A DNA stretch of 29,320 nucleotides from CAZDYP01 sp964509505 (GTDB lineage Bacteria; Chloroflexota; Anaerolineae; JACRMK01), in contig CAZDYP010000050.1 in the NCBI GenBank assembly GCA_964509505.1, positions 1-29,320 of the forward strand, in the 5' to 3' direction. The translations under genes were made by a program, and so were the position numbers. The notes beneath the pieces were generated by a model, which had not been told where the DNA came from, did not search any database, and was given only the letters and a program-made list of their open reading frames with translations. Of this stretch, positions 1-7,813 are shown piece after piece. Each line of letters starts with the position of its first letter. Within the stretch, counting starts at the first letter, position 1.

Positions 1-8
1 TCCCCGGT

Positions 9-159
9 CGGTTCACCCCCACTCGCGTGGGGAATACTCAAGGACACCTTCGAGAGTATCCACCCGTACCGGTTCACCCCCACTCGCGTGGGGAATACTC
101 AACGCCATCGCCCAATGCCTTGCCGTAGATCGGTTCACCCCCACTCGCGTGGGGAATAC
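9..159 (-). CRISPR. Type I-E CRISPR array, leader-proximal end (3 repeats, 2 complete spacers)
   Basis: Three identical 29-nt repeats lie at 9-37, 70-98 and 131-159, with an exact 61-nt period and 32-nt spacers at 38-69 and 99-130. Bases 1-8 are the end of a further spacer, so the array continues beyond the left edge. On the minus strand the repeat starts gtattccccacg and ends gtgaaccg, the form typical of type I-E, with an internal cccac/gtggg stem that Cas6e would recognise. The orientation (leader on the right, transcription on the minus strand) follows from cas2 lying directly upstream. Both visible spacers end in ttga on the crRNA strand. Spacer targets cannot be judged from the sequence alone. 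Confidence 0.97.
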
Positions 160-221
160 CCTTAAAGCGTTAAGCCAAAATCTCTGCGTTATCGTTCTTC
201 GTTTGTTTGGCTTTCAACTGT
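160..221 (-). promoter_or_regulatory. Short CRISPR leader with candidate promoter
   Basis: This is the 62-bp gap between the cas2 stop codon and the first repeat. On the minus strand it holds TTGAAA (217-212), an 18-nt spacer and GATAAC (193-188), a plausible sigma-70-like promoter that would start the pre-crRNA shortly before the first repeat. Two inverted repeats are visible: cttaa/ttaag (161-165 and 170-174) touching the repeat, and agccaaa/tttggct (173-179 and 206-212). The leader function is inferred from its position; the promoter match is moderate. Confidence 0.5.
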
Positions 222-575
222 TTACGATGCTTGAGCGCCTGCGGTGGAGGATTTCGTACGTTTGCGTCCACGCTTCGGCGCCGATGTTTCATCCACAACG
301 CTTGGTGGAATGCGTATCAATTGCACGCCGTCAAAATCCACAATCTCGCGCCGCGTGTTGCCGTGCGCGCGCATCTGAAACTTCTGCTCGTTGTTCGTTG
401 ACCACAGTTGCCACACTCCGCCTTCTTTCGCGCCCTTGCAACATTTCTCCCACAAACGGTCACGCACCAGCGCGTTGACATGTCCCACAAAGATGCCAGG
501 ATGCGGTTCGATGAGCCAGCGACTCAACTCGCCGCGCAACCGCAATGGCACTGTTTCAAGGATCATTACGACCAT
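222..575 (-). CDS. cas2: CRISPR-associated endoribonuclease Cas2 (type I-E)
   Basis: This 117-residue protein begins MVVMILETVPLRLRGELSRW and matches the Cas2e pattern: beta-strand, P-x-x-L-R-G, W, then a G-x-[FY]-V-G motif at residues 27-31. Cas2 forms the dimer at the centre of the Cas1-Cas2 spacer-integration complex. The ATG at 575 lies inside the end of cas1 (20-nt overlap), so translation is probably coupled. An earlier methionine in this frame at 1055 only adds antisense-like residues from within cas1 and is rejected. Compared with the roughly 94-residue E. coli protein there is a basic, Ser/Ala-rich tail after about residue 92 (KRGRKRTKSS), likely disordered. The stop codon is 62 bp from the CRISPR array. 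Confidence 0.95.
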   Translation of the reverse strand: MVVMILETVPLRLRGELSRWLIEPHPGIFVGHVNALVRDRLWEKCCKGAKEGGVWQLWSTNNEQKFQMRAHGNTRREIVDFDGVQLIRIPPSVVDETSAPKRGRKRTKSSTAGAQAS

Positions 576-1497
576 CGCACGTTTCCTCCAAGACCAAATC
601 ATCGGGCGGATCCCACCACGGCTCAGGCTTGGCTTGATCGTTGTCGGCGTCTGCGCCCAATGCCAATTCATTTGCCGTGATGCCCAAGAGACTGTGAATG
701 TCGGGCAAGATGCGCTCCAACAATCTTTGTTCACGGAAGGCGTCGCGGCACGCATAGCGCACGCGGGTTTCCAATTGCGCTGTTGACTCTGCGACGAGCT
801 TGAATGCGAGTGGCACGGTGAGGTTGGTTTTGTATAAATCTGCAATGTCATAGACGAATGACGACTGTCTGCCCGTATGCACGAAGCCCAGCCCCGGCGA
901 ATAGCCGCCCGACACAATCGCTGCATGACACAAGCCATTGAGACACGCATTCGCCGTCGAGAGCGCGCGGTTGACGGGGTCGGCGTTGCCCCAATTGGTG
1001 CGATCATAGTTGCGCCCATTCCACGGCACGCCATACTTGCGGCTGGCTGCCGCATACGCCTCGCGCACGCGCGCGCCCTCCATGCCGCGTATCTGTTCGA
1101 TGCTGAGTTCGGGGTGCAGCGTTTCGTCGAAGCGGTAGCGATACATCCGCAGGACGACGCCCATGCGCTTCTTCGGGTCGCTGGCGAGCTCGGCTTGCTT
1201 GAGCAGGTGATAGGCGCGCCGTGTCTCGCCCAAGCCTTGCGCGTAATAGCGCACGCCTTCTTCGCCGCACCACATCACCAGCGTGCCGCCGCTCGTCAAG
1301 ACTTTGACGGCTTCGTGCGTGATGCTGGTGCCGGGACCGAGCATCAACACGGTCAAGGCGGTGGCAGGCACGAGCGTGCGTCCGCCTTTGGCGTCGAAAA
1401 ATTCGACCGCGCTTTGTGTGCGTTCCAGCTTGCCATGTTCGAGATAAACGTAGCTAAGGCTGTCGCGCAGTTTGGGTAGTTCGTGAAGGTCTTGCAT
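556..1497 (-). CDS. cas1: CRISPR-associated integrase Cas1 (type I-E)
   Basis: Cas1 (313 residues) is the integrase that inserts prespacers at the leader-repeat junction. The sequence is clearly Cas1e. The metal-binding residues are visible at Glu140 (in RGMEGARVR), His207 (in GFVHTGRQSS), Asp217 and Asp220 (in VYDIADLYK), almost in register with E. coli Cas1 Glu141, His208, Asp218 and Asp221. The N-terminal beta domain starts in the family manner soon after the first Met, which supports the ATG at 1497. No good ribosome-binding site precedes it: the upstream bases belong to a heptamer repeat array at 1505-1568. The tail after about residue 285 is acidic and proline-rich. It overlaps cas2 by 20 nt and is separated from cas6e by 119 bp, so the adaptation genes may be transcribed separately from the Cascade genes. 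Confidence 0.97.
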   Translation of the reverse strand: MQDLHELPKLRDSLSYVYLEHGKLERTQSAVEFFDAKGGRTLVPATALTVLMLGPGTSITHEAVKVLTSGGTLVMWCGEEGVRYYAQGLGETRRAYHLLKQAELASDPKKRMGVVLRMYRYRFDETLHPELSIEQIRGMEGARVREAYAAASRKYGVPWNGRNYDRTNWGNADPVNRALSTANACLNGLCHAAIVSGGYSPGLGFVHTGRQSSFVYDIADLYKTNLTVPLAFKLVAESTAQLETRVRYACRDAFREQRLLERILPDIHSLLGITANELALGADADNDQAKPEPWWDPPDDLVLEETCDGRNDP

Positions 1498-1504
1498 AGA
1501 TTAA

Positions 1505-1568
1505 AGTTCAAGTTTCAAGTTTCAAGGTTCAGAGTTTCAAGTTTCAAGTTTCTAGGTTCTAGGTTCGG
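1505..1568. repeat. Degenerate heptamer tandem array between cas6e and cas1
   Basis: About nine units of 7 nt related to gtttcaa follow one another, with a single extra base at 1533: agttcaa, gtttcaa, gtttcaa, ggttcag, gtttcaa, gtttcaa, gtttcta, ggttcta, ggttcgg. The array fills most of the 119-bp gap and reaches to within 7 bp of the cas1 start codon. A small hairpin (atgct/agcat, 1581-1592) lies beyond it. It is one of several such arrays with different units in this window. Confidence 0.85.
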
Positions 1569-1616
1569 GGCAGTGAAGCGATGCTTTAGCATAGGACTTT
1601 GAACGTTGCACCATTT

Positions 1617-2249
1617 TTAGGCGCGGGCGAGGGAGAGGAGGCCGAAGCCAAAACCTTTTGCTGAACCGATACCGTTTTCTAATGCTGCCCGCAATTTGGT
1701 CGGCTCATTCACTTTCAAGAAGCCCTCAAAAAGAACGGCGAAATGAGTTTGTTGACTCTCACCACCAGCTTGTCTCTTGCAATTACGCTGCGCTCCACGT
1801 GGAATGACAAAGCACTCGATTAGCTCTGCGCCTGCCTCTTGCAATTTACGCGTCAGCCATTCGAGTTGATCTTCTTCGCGAAACAAGCCCCAACGCAGCT
1901 TGTGCGGCTTACCATCTCGTTCAATTGTCTTTTTGATGGTTGGATTCGCCAGCAAACGAAAGGCCAGATATTGGCTTGCAGCGAATGGTGGGTTATAGGC
2001 TTTAGGTCCCTCAATGTTCAGCGCGTACCCTGTAGGCAGAACTGAAAAATCGGGTAGTGTGCGAGATAAAATCAGTGTTCTGAAAGCACGCTGTTGCTCA
2101 TCCCAATCCACACGGAATAGAATGCGCTCTGCATCGGTTGGGGCTAGCTCGAAAACATTCTTCAGTGTGCGATGCATCTCATAACCAGAGGCGGCATCAC
2201 GCCGTGCGGCTGGCGAATGTGAGTTAAGTGTGAGACGTGACAGATACAT
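1617..2249 (-). CDS. cas6e: CRISPR pre-crRNA endoribonuclease Cas6e (Cse3/CasE)
   Basis: Cas6e (210 residues) cuts pre-crRNA in the repeat and stays bound to the 3' hairpin of the crRNA in Cascade. The start MYLSRLTLNS is the family start, and the ATG at 2249 has a strong AGGAGGA site 6-12 bases upstream; longer starts in this frame lie within cas5e and lack this support. Tyr23 and His26 in SGYEMHRTL occupy the positions of the catalytic Tyr23/His26 pair known in Thermus thermophilus Cse3. The C-terminus carries the glycine-rich loop (SAKGFGFGLLSLARA) of the RAMP fold. The gene overlaps the end of cas5e by 26 nt. Confidence 0.95.
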   Translation of the reverse strand: MYLSRLTLNSHSPAARRDAASGYEMHRTLKNVFELAPTDAERILFRVDWDEQQRAFRTLILSRTLPDFSVLPTGYALNIEGPKAYNPPFAASQYLAFRLLANPTIKKTIERDGKPHKLRWGLFREEDQLEWLTRKLQEAGAELIECFVIPRGAQRNCKRQAGGESQQTHFAVLFEGFLKVNEPTKLRAALENGIGSAKGFGFGLLSLARA

Positions 2250-2949
2250 CTTCTTCCTCCTGTTCAATCGCTGCGAAGATTTCAACTTCACGGACATAAC
2301 GTGCTCCAAAACGACGCACTGAGCGCAGCTCGATTTCGTCGCGGTGGCGTACGGCATGCTCTTCATCGGCTCTACATTCGATGAAGGCGCGCATGGGAAC
2401 ACGTGGTTTGCGCCATGTTTGCGCTTTTAACGGTTTAGCGTGTAGCGCAGCGATGAGTGATTCATGTTCGCCAACACCTTCAAAAACGGGGCGGCTCGGC
2501 GGACATGATTTGCGTCCCAGAAAAATCGGCCAATAAGGGTTCTGGACGCGCTCGGCTAGTTGTGTGATCAAGTCTGCGTGGTCAGACTGTACCACGACGA
2601 GAAACGATGCATCACACAAATAATGGCGGTGTGATATTTCAGTGTGCGGTCTGTCGTCGTCGCCTTTGAAACCACCTTCCGCTTTTCGCATCACCGAATG
2701 AGGATAGCCGCCGCCAATCGTGTGATAATCTATCAGCAACTCACCAGGATAGTCACAGCGCACTCCAATGCGAATTTGCCGCGAGAGTGTGCGTAACTGT
2801 TCATCTGATTTCCAACCCAATGCACACGCCAACAAACCAACAATGCCCGACTTGGTTGGCGTGTCAACTGTGTCACGTGTTTCCCACTGCCCACGTTCAC
2901 CCCACGCTTGCATCGGTCCCTCAAGTTGTAAGAACAACGTGTTTGACAT
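2224..2949 (-). CDS. cas5e: Cascade subunit Cas5e (CasD)
   Basis: Cas5e (241 residues) caps the 5' handle of the crRNA in the type I-E Cascade complex. The start has the family pattern: L-x-L-x-G-P-M-Q-A-W-G at residues 7-17, then TPTKSGIVGLLACALGW at about 30-46. A histidine-rich middle (RPHTEISHRHYL) and the FLGRKSCPPSRP motif near residues 143-154 are also typical. An AGGAG site overlaps the cas7e stop codon 9 bp upstream, so translation of the two is likely coupled. The C-terminus is acidic (EQEEEDVSV). It overlaps cas6e by 26 nt. Confidence 0.95.
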   Translation of the reverse strand: MSNTLFLQLEGPMQAWGERGQWETRDTVDTPTKSGIVGLLACALGWKSDEQLRTLSRQIRIGVRCDYPGELLIDYHTIGGGYPHSVMRKAEGGFKGDDDRPHTEISHRHYLCDASFLVVVQSDHADLITQLAERVQNPYWPIFLGRKSCPPSRPVFEGVGEHESLIAALHAKPLKAQTWRKPRVPMRAFIECRADEEHAVRHRDEIELRSVRRFGARYVREVEIFAAIEQEEEDVSVTSHT

Positions 2950-2958
2950 TGGTCGCTC

Positions 2959-4197
2959 CTATTGGGCTTTGAGCAATTGTTCCTCAAGCCACTGTTTCAC
3001 GGCTGCCAATGATTCCTTGCGTTCGGCATGAGGCAATGTGTAATCAGGGACGGAGAAAAAGGCGCGCTCGCCATCGAGATTGTAGGCGCGCTGGAGGCGC
3101 GCCATGTAGTCACGCAGTTTGTTCACCGAATCGTCCATCAACGATGTCTCGTCGTTTTCTCGCGCAGGTTTGAGAAACGCATTGGCATAACTGACGGGCA
3201 AATTCTTGGTGTAGCGCTCGACCAGCACAAGGTCAGGCAATTGATTGTGTGCGAAACCATTGCGCTTGCCCGTTGGTTGGACCCAAGCAGCGGCTTCCAA
3301 TAGGGTTAGCGCTGCCTTGCGCGCTACTGCCAACTCATCGTCGGTGGGTTGCTTCGCTAACTGCAAGTTCTTCAGCAAGCCATCCCAATGCAGATTGAAA
3401 TAGCGGTAATAAACACAGGCGTTGAATTCGGTATCGCCGAGGTGCGCTGTTTGATTGGCATGGTCGTCAAAAGCCGTGAAGAAATCGGTTTCGATATCCA
3501 TCTTATGCGTTGAGAGAGCGTGCGCGACTTGCGTTGAGGCTTCGACATCTTCAAACGCATCGTTGGTGGTCATGCGACCAAACAAGGCAATATCCACCGA
3601 GCGCGGCAAGCTGACACCAAGTGCCACGAGCTCTTTGGTGATGTCGTCAATCGTGAGCTTGTTTTTTGAGCTGGTGTCATTCCACCTAGTTGCCCCCAGT
3701 TTTTGATACACTTTCAACACCTTCTCAGCAAACGAACGCGGCTCATTCGCAGCCAAGCGAATCAATTGTTTGGTCTTGAGTTTCTCGTCTGAAGGTGTCT
3801 GCTCTTTGGACGTAGTTTTCTTGCCTTTAGGCTGCTTGTTTTCATCTGCGTCTTCGCCATCTGGCGTTGTGGCTGCTGACGCTCTATCCTTCTTGTCGCT
3901 TTTTCCCAACTCATGCAGACGTGCCACGATGTCACGAATGGGTTGAGGGTCAACCTTCATCTGCTCCAATTCTTCTTGCACCAACAAGGGTAAGTCTTTG
4001 GTGCTTTGCGCCAACCAGCCATCGTTCTCGAACGCTTCTTTGAAGATGTCCGAGACGCGCACCACGCGCTTTTGGCATTGGCTAGAAATGCGCCCGCGCC
4101 GATAGCCGCCGAAGGTGGCTGTCTTGGGCGAGTTGTTCTCGTCGCGGTTCAGGTTTGACGGCGCATAGCTTTGCAGGATGTGAATTTGAATCAACAT
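2959..4197 (-). CDS. cas7e: Cascade backbone subunit Cas7e (CasC) with a charged insertion
   Basis: Cas7e (412 residues) forms the six-subunit backbone that holds the crRNA spacer. The start is diagnostic: IHILQSYAPSNLNRDE, then TATFGGYRRGRISSQCQKR. The C-terminal part (AWVQPTGKRNGFAHNQLPDL, and GERAFFSVPDYTLPHAERK) also fits. The length exceeds the E. coli protein (about 363 residues), mainly because residues about 98-143 form a Lys/Asp/Glu/Ser/Thr-rich, low-complexity segment (DEKLKTK at its end) with no predicted fold. The segment is in frame and bounded by good Cas7 sequence. A GGAGG site lies 4 bases before the ATG. The gene is 28 bp downstream of cse2. Confidence 0.95.
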   Translation of the reverse strand: MLIQIHILQSYAPSNLNRDENNSPKTATFGGYRRGRISSQCQKRVVRVSDIFKEAFENDGWLAQSTKDLPLLVQEELEQMKVDPQPIRDIVARLHELGKSDKKDRASAATTPDGEDADENKQPKGKKTTSKEQTPSDEKLKTKQLIRLAANEPRSFAEKVLKVYQKLGATRWNDTSSKNKLTIDDITKELVALGVSLPRSVDIALFGRMTTNDAFEDVEASTQVAHALSTHKMDIETDFFTAFDDHANQTAHLGDTEFNACVYYRYFNLHWDGLLKNLQLAKQPTDDELAVARKAALTLLEAAAWVQPTGKRNGFAHNQLPDLVLVERYTKNLPVSYANAFLKPARENDETSLMDDSVNKLRDYMARLQRAYNLDGERAFFSVPDYTLPHAERKESLAAVKQWLEEQLLKAQ

Positions 4198-4225
4198 AGT
4201 TCCTCCGTATGAGTGAATTAGAAAT

Positions 4226-4762
4226 TTAGATTTGTTCGGCGTTCTGCGGAGCCGAAGCCAAGAGCTTGCGTTCCTTAGTGTTTAAGAAATAGTTGCGCGC
4301 CCACCGATTCTGCACGCGTCGCTCGCGGTCGTTCCATTTGAGCAAGTCAGCTAACAAGTTCGGCCAATTCACGGGGATTTCGTGATCGGCTAATCGTCGC
4401 ACCGACTGCCGTAACAGAAACGAAAGCCGTTCGCCTTGGGCATCCAACAGCAACTGCATGAGTCGGTCCAGCCCTTGGGCTTCATCATCTTTTGTGGGGC
4501 GAATGCGTCGCATCGCCGCGCCGAAGTTCCCCTTGCCGCCGCTCTCAGTTAGCGGGTAGAGAGTGGCGACGAGAAAGAAGATTTCTTCTTCATAGGGCTT
4601 CGTCTCTGGCGGCAAGATGCAGTAGAACACGCGCCACGCGCTGGCGGGCGCTTCAACCAGCGTCTTGCCCGCACAGCGTTTGAGTCGCGCGCGCTCGCCA
4701 ACGCTCAACTGCGCGAGTCCACGACAAAATTCGGCGATGTGGGGATTCAATTCATTGCTCAT
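4226..4762 (-). CDS. cse2: Cascade small subunit Cse2 (CasB, Cas11e)
   Basis: Cse2 (178 residues) dimerises along the belly of Cascade and stabilises the displaced DNA strand. The protein is helical and basic. It carries the family features LARLSVGERARLKRCAG-like sequence near residues 17-32 (here LAQLSVGERARLKRCAG), FLVATLYPL, and the C-terminal region LPVNWPNLLADLLKW-like (here IPVNWPNLLADLLKW) followed by WARNYF. The ATG overlaps the TGA of cse1 in an ATGA junction (4 nt), so translation is coupled. An AGGAG site sits 10 bases upstream inside cse1. Confidence 0.94.
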   Translation of the reverse strand: MSNELNPHIAEFCRGLAQLSVGERARLKRCAGKTLVEAPASAWRVFYCILPPETKPYEEEIFFLVATLYPLTESGGKGNFGAAMRRIRPTKDDEAQGLDRLMQLLLDAQGERLSFLLRQSVRRLADHEIPVNWPNLLADLLKWNDRERRVQNRWARNYFLNTKERKLLASAPQNAEQI

Positions 4763-6327
4763 GTTTCAGGCACTCCTTTCAAAAATTTGAAACTTGCATT
4801 GTATAGTTGCTTCCAACACCCCGCCTCTGCCCGCGCGCGTGTAGCGAAGTAGCGCGCGTCTTTGCCCGCATCGGCAGCAGCACGTTGGAATTGGCGAAAG
4901 GCTTCGTCGCGTGTGTCGTAAATCCAGCGACGATAAGCGGTTGCCCATGTATCGCTCGCTATGTCGCGCACGAATTGACTACGGAATGGTTGCGCCAGCA
5001 CGCTCCAATAGGCGTCCAACATTTGCATCTTCAAAGATTGATAACGCTCGTGGTCTTTGGTCTTTTTGCCGAATGAGCGCGCAAATTGATTGGCGATGAT
5101 AGCCGCGCATTTCTCAGCAAAATCCAATCCCCCGCGCACCCATTGCCCATGCTCCATATCATGCAACAGCCGCAATGGAATTTGTGCATCCTCATCTATC
5201 CACTCAAAAAATTTCATCTGCTCTGTCCGCAACCCAATACAACGGAACGGGTAATGAAGTGTGTCAGGTAAACCTAGTTGAGCAATCTGCCGCAACATGG
5301 CAGGTTGGCCTTGTTGCTCATCTTCGGGCAGCGGCAAGAACAACCCCGCATAATCACGCCACAGCGCGCGCCCCGCTTGGGGTGTTATCGCCTTGGGATT
5401 CTTCTGACTCTCCTTGCTTAAGGGATAGTAAGCTGTGAAAGGGTCACGCCACCATGGTTCGTCCTTCGCACGGCTTTCACCTTTCTCGTAGATGATCTCT
5501 TTGATCATCCAGTCGCTTGTTCGGCCGCAACGAGTGCATGAGCTCTGATCACGCACGGGATAGAGTCGAATCATGCGTGGCGTGAATGTCAAGCCATGCA
5601 AATAGCCCACTTGTCGCACATCCTTTTTACCGCGCTCGACTACACCATCACGCACCCACCAAACTAAATCGTTCTCCACAGTTTGTGCAGGTTGAAAGGC
5701 GCGTGTCACGAGCGAAGCGCGCAAACTGTGAAAGAGCGACTTACCGCTGGGCAGAACGTAAATCGGAGGTGTGCCATTGATGGCAGCTGGCACGCCGGGT
5801 CCGCCAATCGTCGTGAACATTGGCATGACAACTAAGCCACTGGCGGCACACATTGGGCAAAAGATGTCTGTCTCTTGGCTACCGTGTCGAAAGTGTATGA
5901 TGTTATTGCCCGTCGGCACTTCAGGCGCAAGATAAGCGACTGATTTGGGTTTAGGGTCTTTTTTCTTGCGTGTGAGTGACAAGCTCTTACTTTGCATGAA
6001 CGGCTGGTCTGACGAGAACAAATCAAATCGGTCAGCGTAGCTTGAACCAAACTGAAGAATGGCCTCAGATGGAAATTGTGTCAGCTTCCAAAGATGCCTG
6101 AGCTTAGGTGGCGTGTCGGGTTTGAGCGCAAATTGCAAGACAGCCACGAGCAAACGATGGATGCCCGCCACGACGAGCGGCGATTGCTCATAGATGCCGC
6201 GATACGTGTGCGCTTGCAACAAGGCTTGCGCGATGCCTCGTCGTTCATGGCTGCCATCCCATTTTTCCAACTCGATCCATTCGCGTGTCCAAAGGTTAAA
6301 GGTGGGAGGCGAATCTTGTATGGTCAC
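4759..6327 (-). CDS. cse1: Cascade large subunit Cse1 (CasA, Cas8e)
   Basis: Cse1 (522 residues) recognises the PAM and recruits Cas3. It starts with GTG at 6327, with an AAGGAG site 7 bases upstream. The N-terminus (SPPTFNLWTREWIEL) is typical of the family. Two CxxC pairs (Cys157/Cys160 in FCPMC, and Cys264/Cys267 in CTRCG) could bind zinc, as in some thermophilic Cse1 proteins. Between them is the loop GGPGVPAAINGTPPIYVLP, which corresponds to the conserved PAM/DNA-contact region. The C-terminal four-helix bundle follows. It is normally cotranscribed with cas3, but here an IS110 element separates the two, so the Cascade genes have lost direct linkage to the cas3 promoter. Confidence 0.95.
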   Translation of the reverse strand: MTIQDSPPTFNLWTREWIELEKWDGSHERRGIAQALLQAHTYRGIYEQSPLVVAGIHRLLVAVLQFALKPDTPPKLRHLWKLTQFPSEAILQFGSSYADRFDLFSSDQPFMQSKSLSLTRKKKDPKPKSVAYLAPEVPTGNNIIHFRHGSQETDIFCPMCAASGLVVMPMFTTIGGPGVPAAINGTPPIYVLPSGKSLFHSLRASLVTRAFQPAQTVENDLVWWVRDGVVERGKKDVRQVGYLHGLTFTPRMIRLYPVRDQSSCTRCGRTSDWMIKEIIYEKGESRAKDEPWWRDPFTAYYPLSKESQKNPKAITPQAGRALWRDYAGLFLPLPEDEQQGQPAMLRQIAQLGLPDTLHYPFRCIGLRTEQMKFFEWIDEDAQIPLRLLHDMEHGQWVRGGLDFAEKCAAIIANQFARSFGKKTKDHERYQSLKMQMLDAYWSVLAQPFRSQFVRDIASDTWATAYRRWIYDTRDEAFRQFQRAAADAGKDARYFATRARAEAGCWKQLYNASFKFLKGVPET

Positions 6328-6361
6328 AAATTAGCTCCTTGTATAGTATGGTCGTCCTCAA

Positions 6362-6390
6362 TTGACAGCTGAGGACAAGTTTCCTAGACT
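6362..6390 (+). promoter_or_regulatory. Candidate promoter at the IS110 left end
   Basis: A consensus -35 box TTGACA (6362-6367), a 17-nt spacer and a -10-like TAGACT (6385-6390) lie just inside the presumed left end. Transcription would begin near 6396 and cover the structured leader and the transposase gene. This is where an IS110 bridge-RNA promoter is expected. Confidence 0.55.
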
Positions 6391-6556
6391 TGCGTAGAAG
6401 TCGAGGTCAGCGTTGCTTCTCCTTGAGGTTCGGCCTCGTTAGAAAGACTGTTGCCTCGACTCTACGCACGGTCACGGATAAGCAGGTTGAGGATCATGCC
6501 TCGTATCACCCACAAGGCTGTGAGCGCGTAGAGTACCGAGGTCGCCTCGCTTCACG
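6391..6556 (+). ncRNA. Candidate IS110 bridge RNA in the left non-coding end
   Basis: IS110-group elements encode a structured guide (bridge) RNA between the left end and the transposase start. Here 6391-6406 (tgcgtagaagtcgagg) pairs with 6454-6468 (cctcgactctacgca) with one bulge. The intervening 47 nt holds a nested hairpin: gagg (6425-6428) with cctc (6434-6437), extended by ttct/agaa (6417-6420 and 6441-6444). A second stem, gtgagcg (6520-6526) with cgcttcac (6548-6555), follows. Two successive stem-loops with internal loops fit the target-binding and donor-binding loops of a bridge RNA. The guide segments were not assigned. The likely start site near 6396 would trim the first arm slightly. 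Confidence 0.55.
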
Positions 6557-6577
6557 ATTCTAGTTGGGAGGTGCGCG

Positions 6578-7787
6578 ATGCGCTACTTCGTCGGGATTGA
6601 TGTCGCCAAGCGCGAACATCAAATGGTGGTGTTGGATGAACAGGGTCAACGCGTCGGCACAGCACAGGCGATTGCGAACAGCCGCGCGGGCTTTGAGCAA
6701 GGGGTCAAGAGCTTACGCGCCCTCGAAGGCACTGTGACTATTGCCTTGGAAGCCACCGGGCAGTATTGGTGGGCCTTGTATGAACACCTTGTATGACCAC
6801 CTCACCCGCGCCGAGTTCAAGGTCCAGGTGTTCAATCCGTTGCAAGTCCATGCCTATCGGCAAACCAGTGTGCGCCGCACCAAGACGGATAAACGCGACG
6901 CCTTTTGGATCGCCGATTTGTTGCGGCTTGGCGGCAGTGCCAGCTATACACCGCCCGATACCCAGGTGTTCCAGGTGCGTGAATTGGCACGCTTTCGCTG
7001 GCATGTGAGCGACCAAATCAGCGATGCCAAACGCAAGGTCTTGAGCGTACTGGACCGCGTGTTTCCTGAGTATGAAAGTCTGTTTTCCAGTGTGTTTCTG
7101 AGTAGTGCGCGTGCGGTCCTCAAAGCCGCGGCCAACGCCGATGAACTTGCGGCTTTTGATGTGAGCGAACTGAGTGAACTCTTACGCACCCACAGTCGCG
7201 GGCAATTCGGTCAAGCCCAAGCCCAAGAATTGATTGAGGCCGCCAAGCAGTCGGTGGGCGTGTCGTTTCTCGCCGATGCCGCGCAACTCGAAGTGTCGTG
7301 TCTGGTCGCCCAGATTGAGTTCTTGCAAGAACAAGTCGCACAGGTCGAGGGGGCACTTCAAACGCTGATGGCACAGATCAAACAACACCTGACCACCATC
7401 ACAGGCATTGGTGCCGTGACCGCCGCCACCCTCCTCGGTGAGATTGGTGACATCACTCGTTTCGCCACGTTAGAAAAACTTGTGGCCTATGCTGGCATTG
7501 ATGCCAAAGTACCTCAGAGTGGGCAGTTTACGGCCACTGCGATGCACATGAGTAAGCGCGGTTCGCCTTACTTGCGGCGAGCCCTGTGGCTGTCAGCGTC
7601 GGTGGCGCGCTTACACGACCCTGAATTGAAAGCCTATTACGAGCGCAAGAAGCAGGAAGGCAAGCATCACAACACAATCATCGGTGCGCTGTGTCGCAAG
7701 TTGTTGGCACGCATTTTTGTCGTGCTCAAGGACAAACGCGCCTATCAACCCCGCGCAGTCGCTCAACCACAATCTGCCAGCGCTTAA
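6578..7787 (+). pseudogene. IS110-family DEDD transposase, frameshifted
   Basis: The first frame (6578-6796) gives MRYFVGIDVAKREHQ..., with Asp8 and Glu58 (ALEATGQYWW) of the RuvC-like DEDD site, and stops after WALYEHLV. The second frame resumes as MNTLYDHLTRAEFKV... and contains KTDKRDAFWIADLLRLG (remaining acidic residues) and the C-terminal transposase domain TTITGIGAVTAATLLGEIGD with the serine-bearing SKRGSPYLRRAL. The break coincides with two near-identical 13-bp tandem copies at 6776-6801. Deleting one restores a single frame of 398 residues, the usual family length. IS110 transposases are normally one frame, so this copy is probably inactive, unless the duplication is an assembly error. 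An AG-rich site (ttgggaggt) precedes the ATG. Confidence 0.92.
6776..6801 (+). repeat. 13-bp tandem duplication that breaks the transposase frame
   Basis: The two adjacent copies are ttgtatgaacacc (6776-6788) and ttgtatgaccacc (6789-6801), identical at 12 of 13 positions. Thirteen bases shift the frame by one. With one copy removed the protein reads WALYDHLTRAEF without a break, which identifies the duplication as the lesion. Confidence 0.9.
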
Positions 7788-7813
7788 TTTTTAAGGTGCG
7801 ACCGCTTGACTCC

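Noticed and set aside
222..1055. A 277-residue frame ending with the Cas2 sequence.
   Set aside because: Its first 160 residues are the wrong frame of cas1; only the part from the ATG at 575 has Cas2 character.
6340..6368. Possible hybrid promoter for cse1 made by the IS110 end (minus strand CTGTCA, 17-nt spacer, TATACA).
   Set aside because: Each box matches at only four of six positions, and transcription would begin after the AAGGAG ribosome site of cse1, so the site would not be in the mRNA.
6776..6801. Programmed frameshifting in the transposase gene.
   Set aside because: There is no slippery run, IS110 transposases are normally single frames, and the 13-bp duplication explains the break fully.
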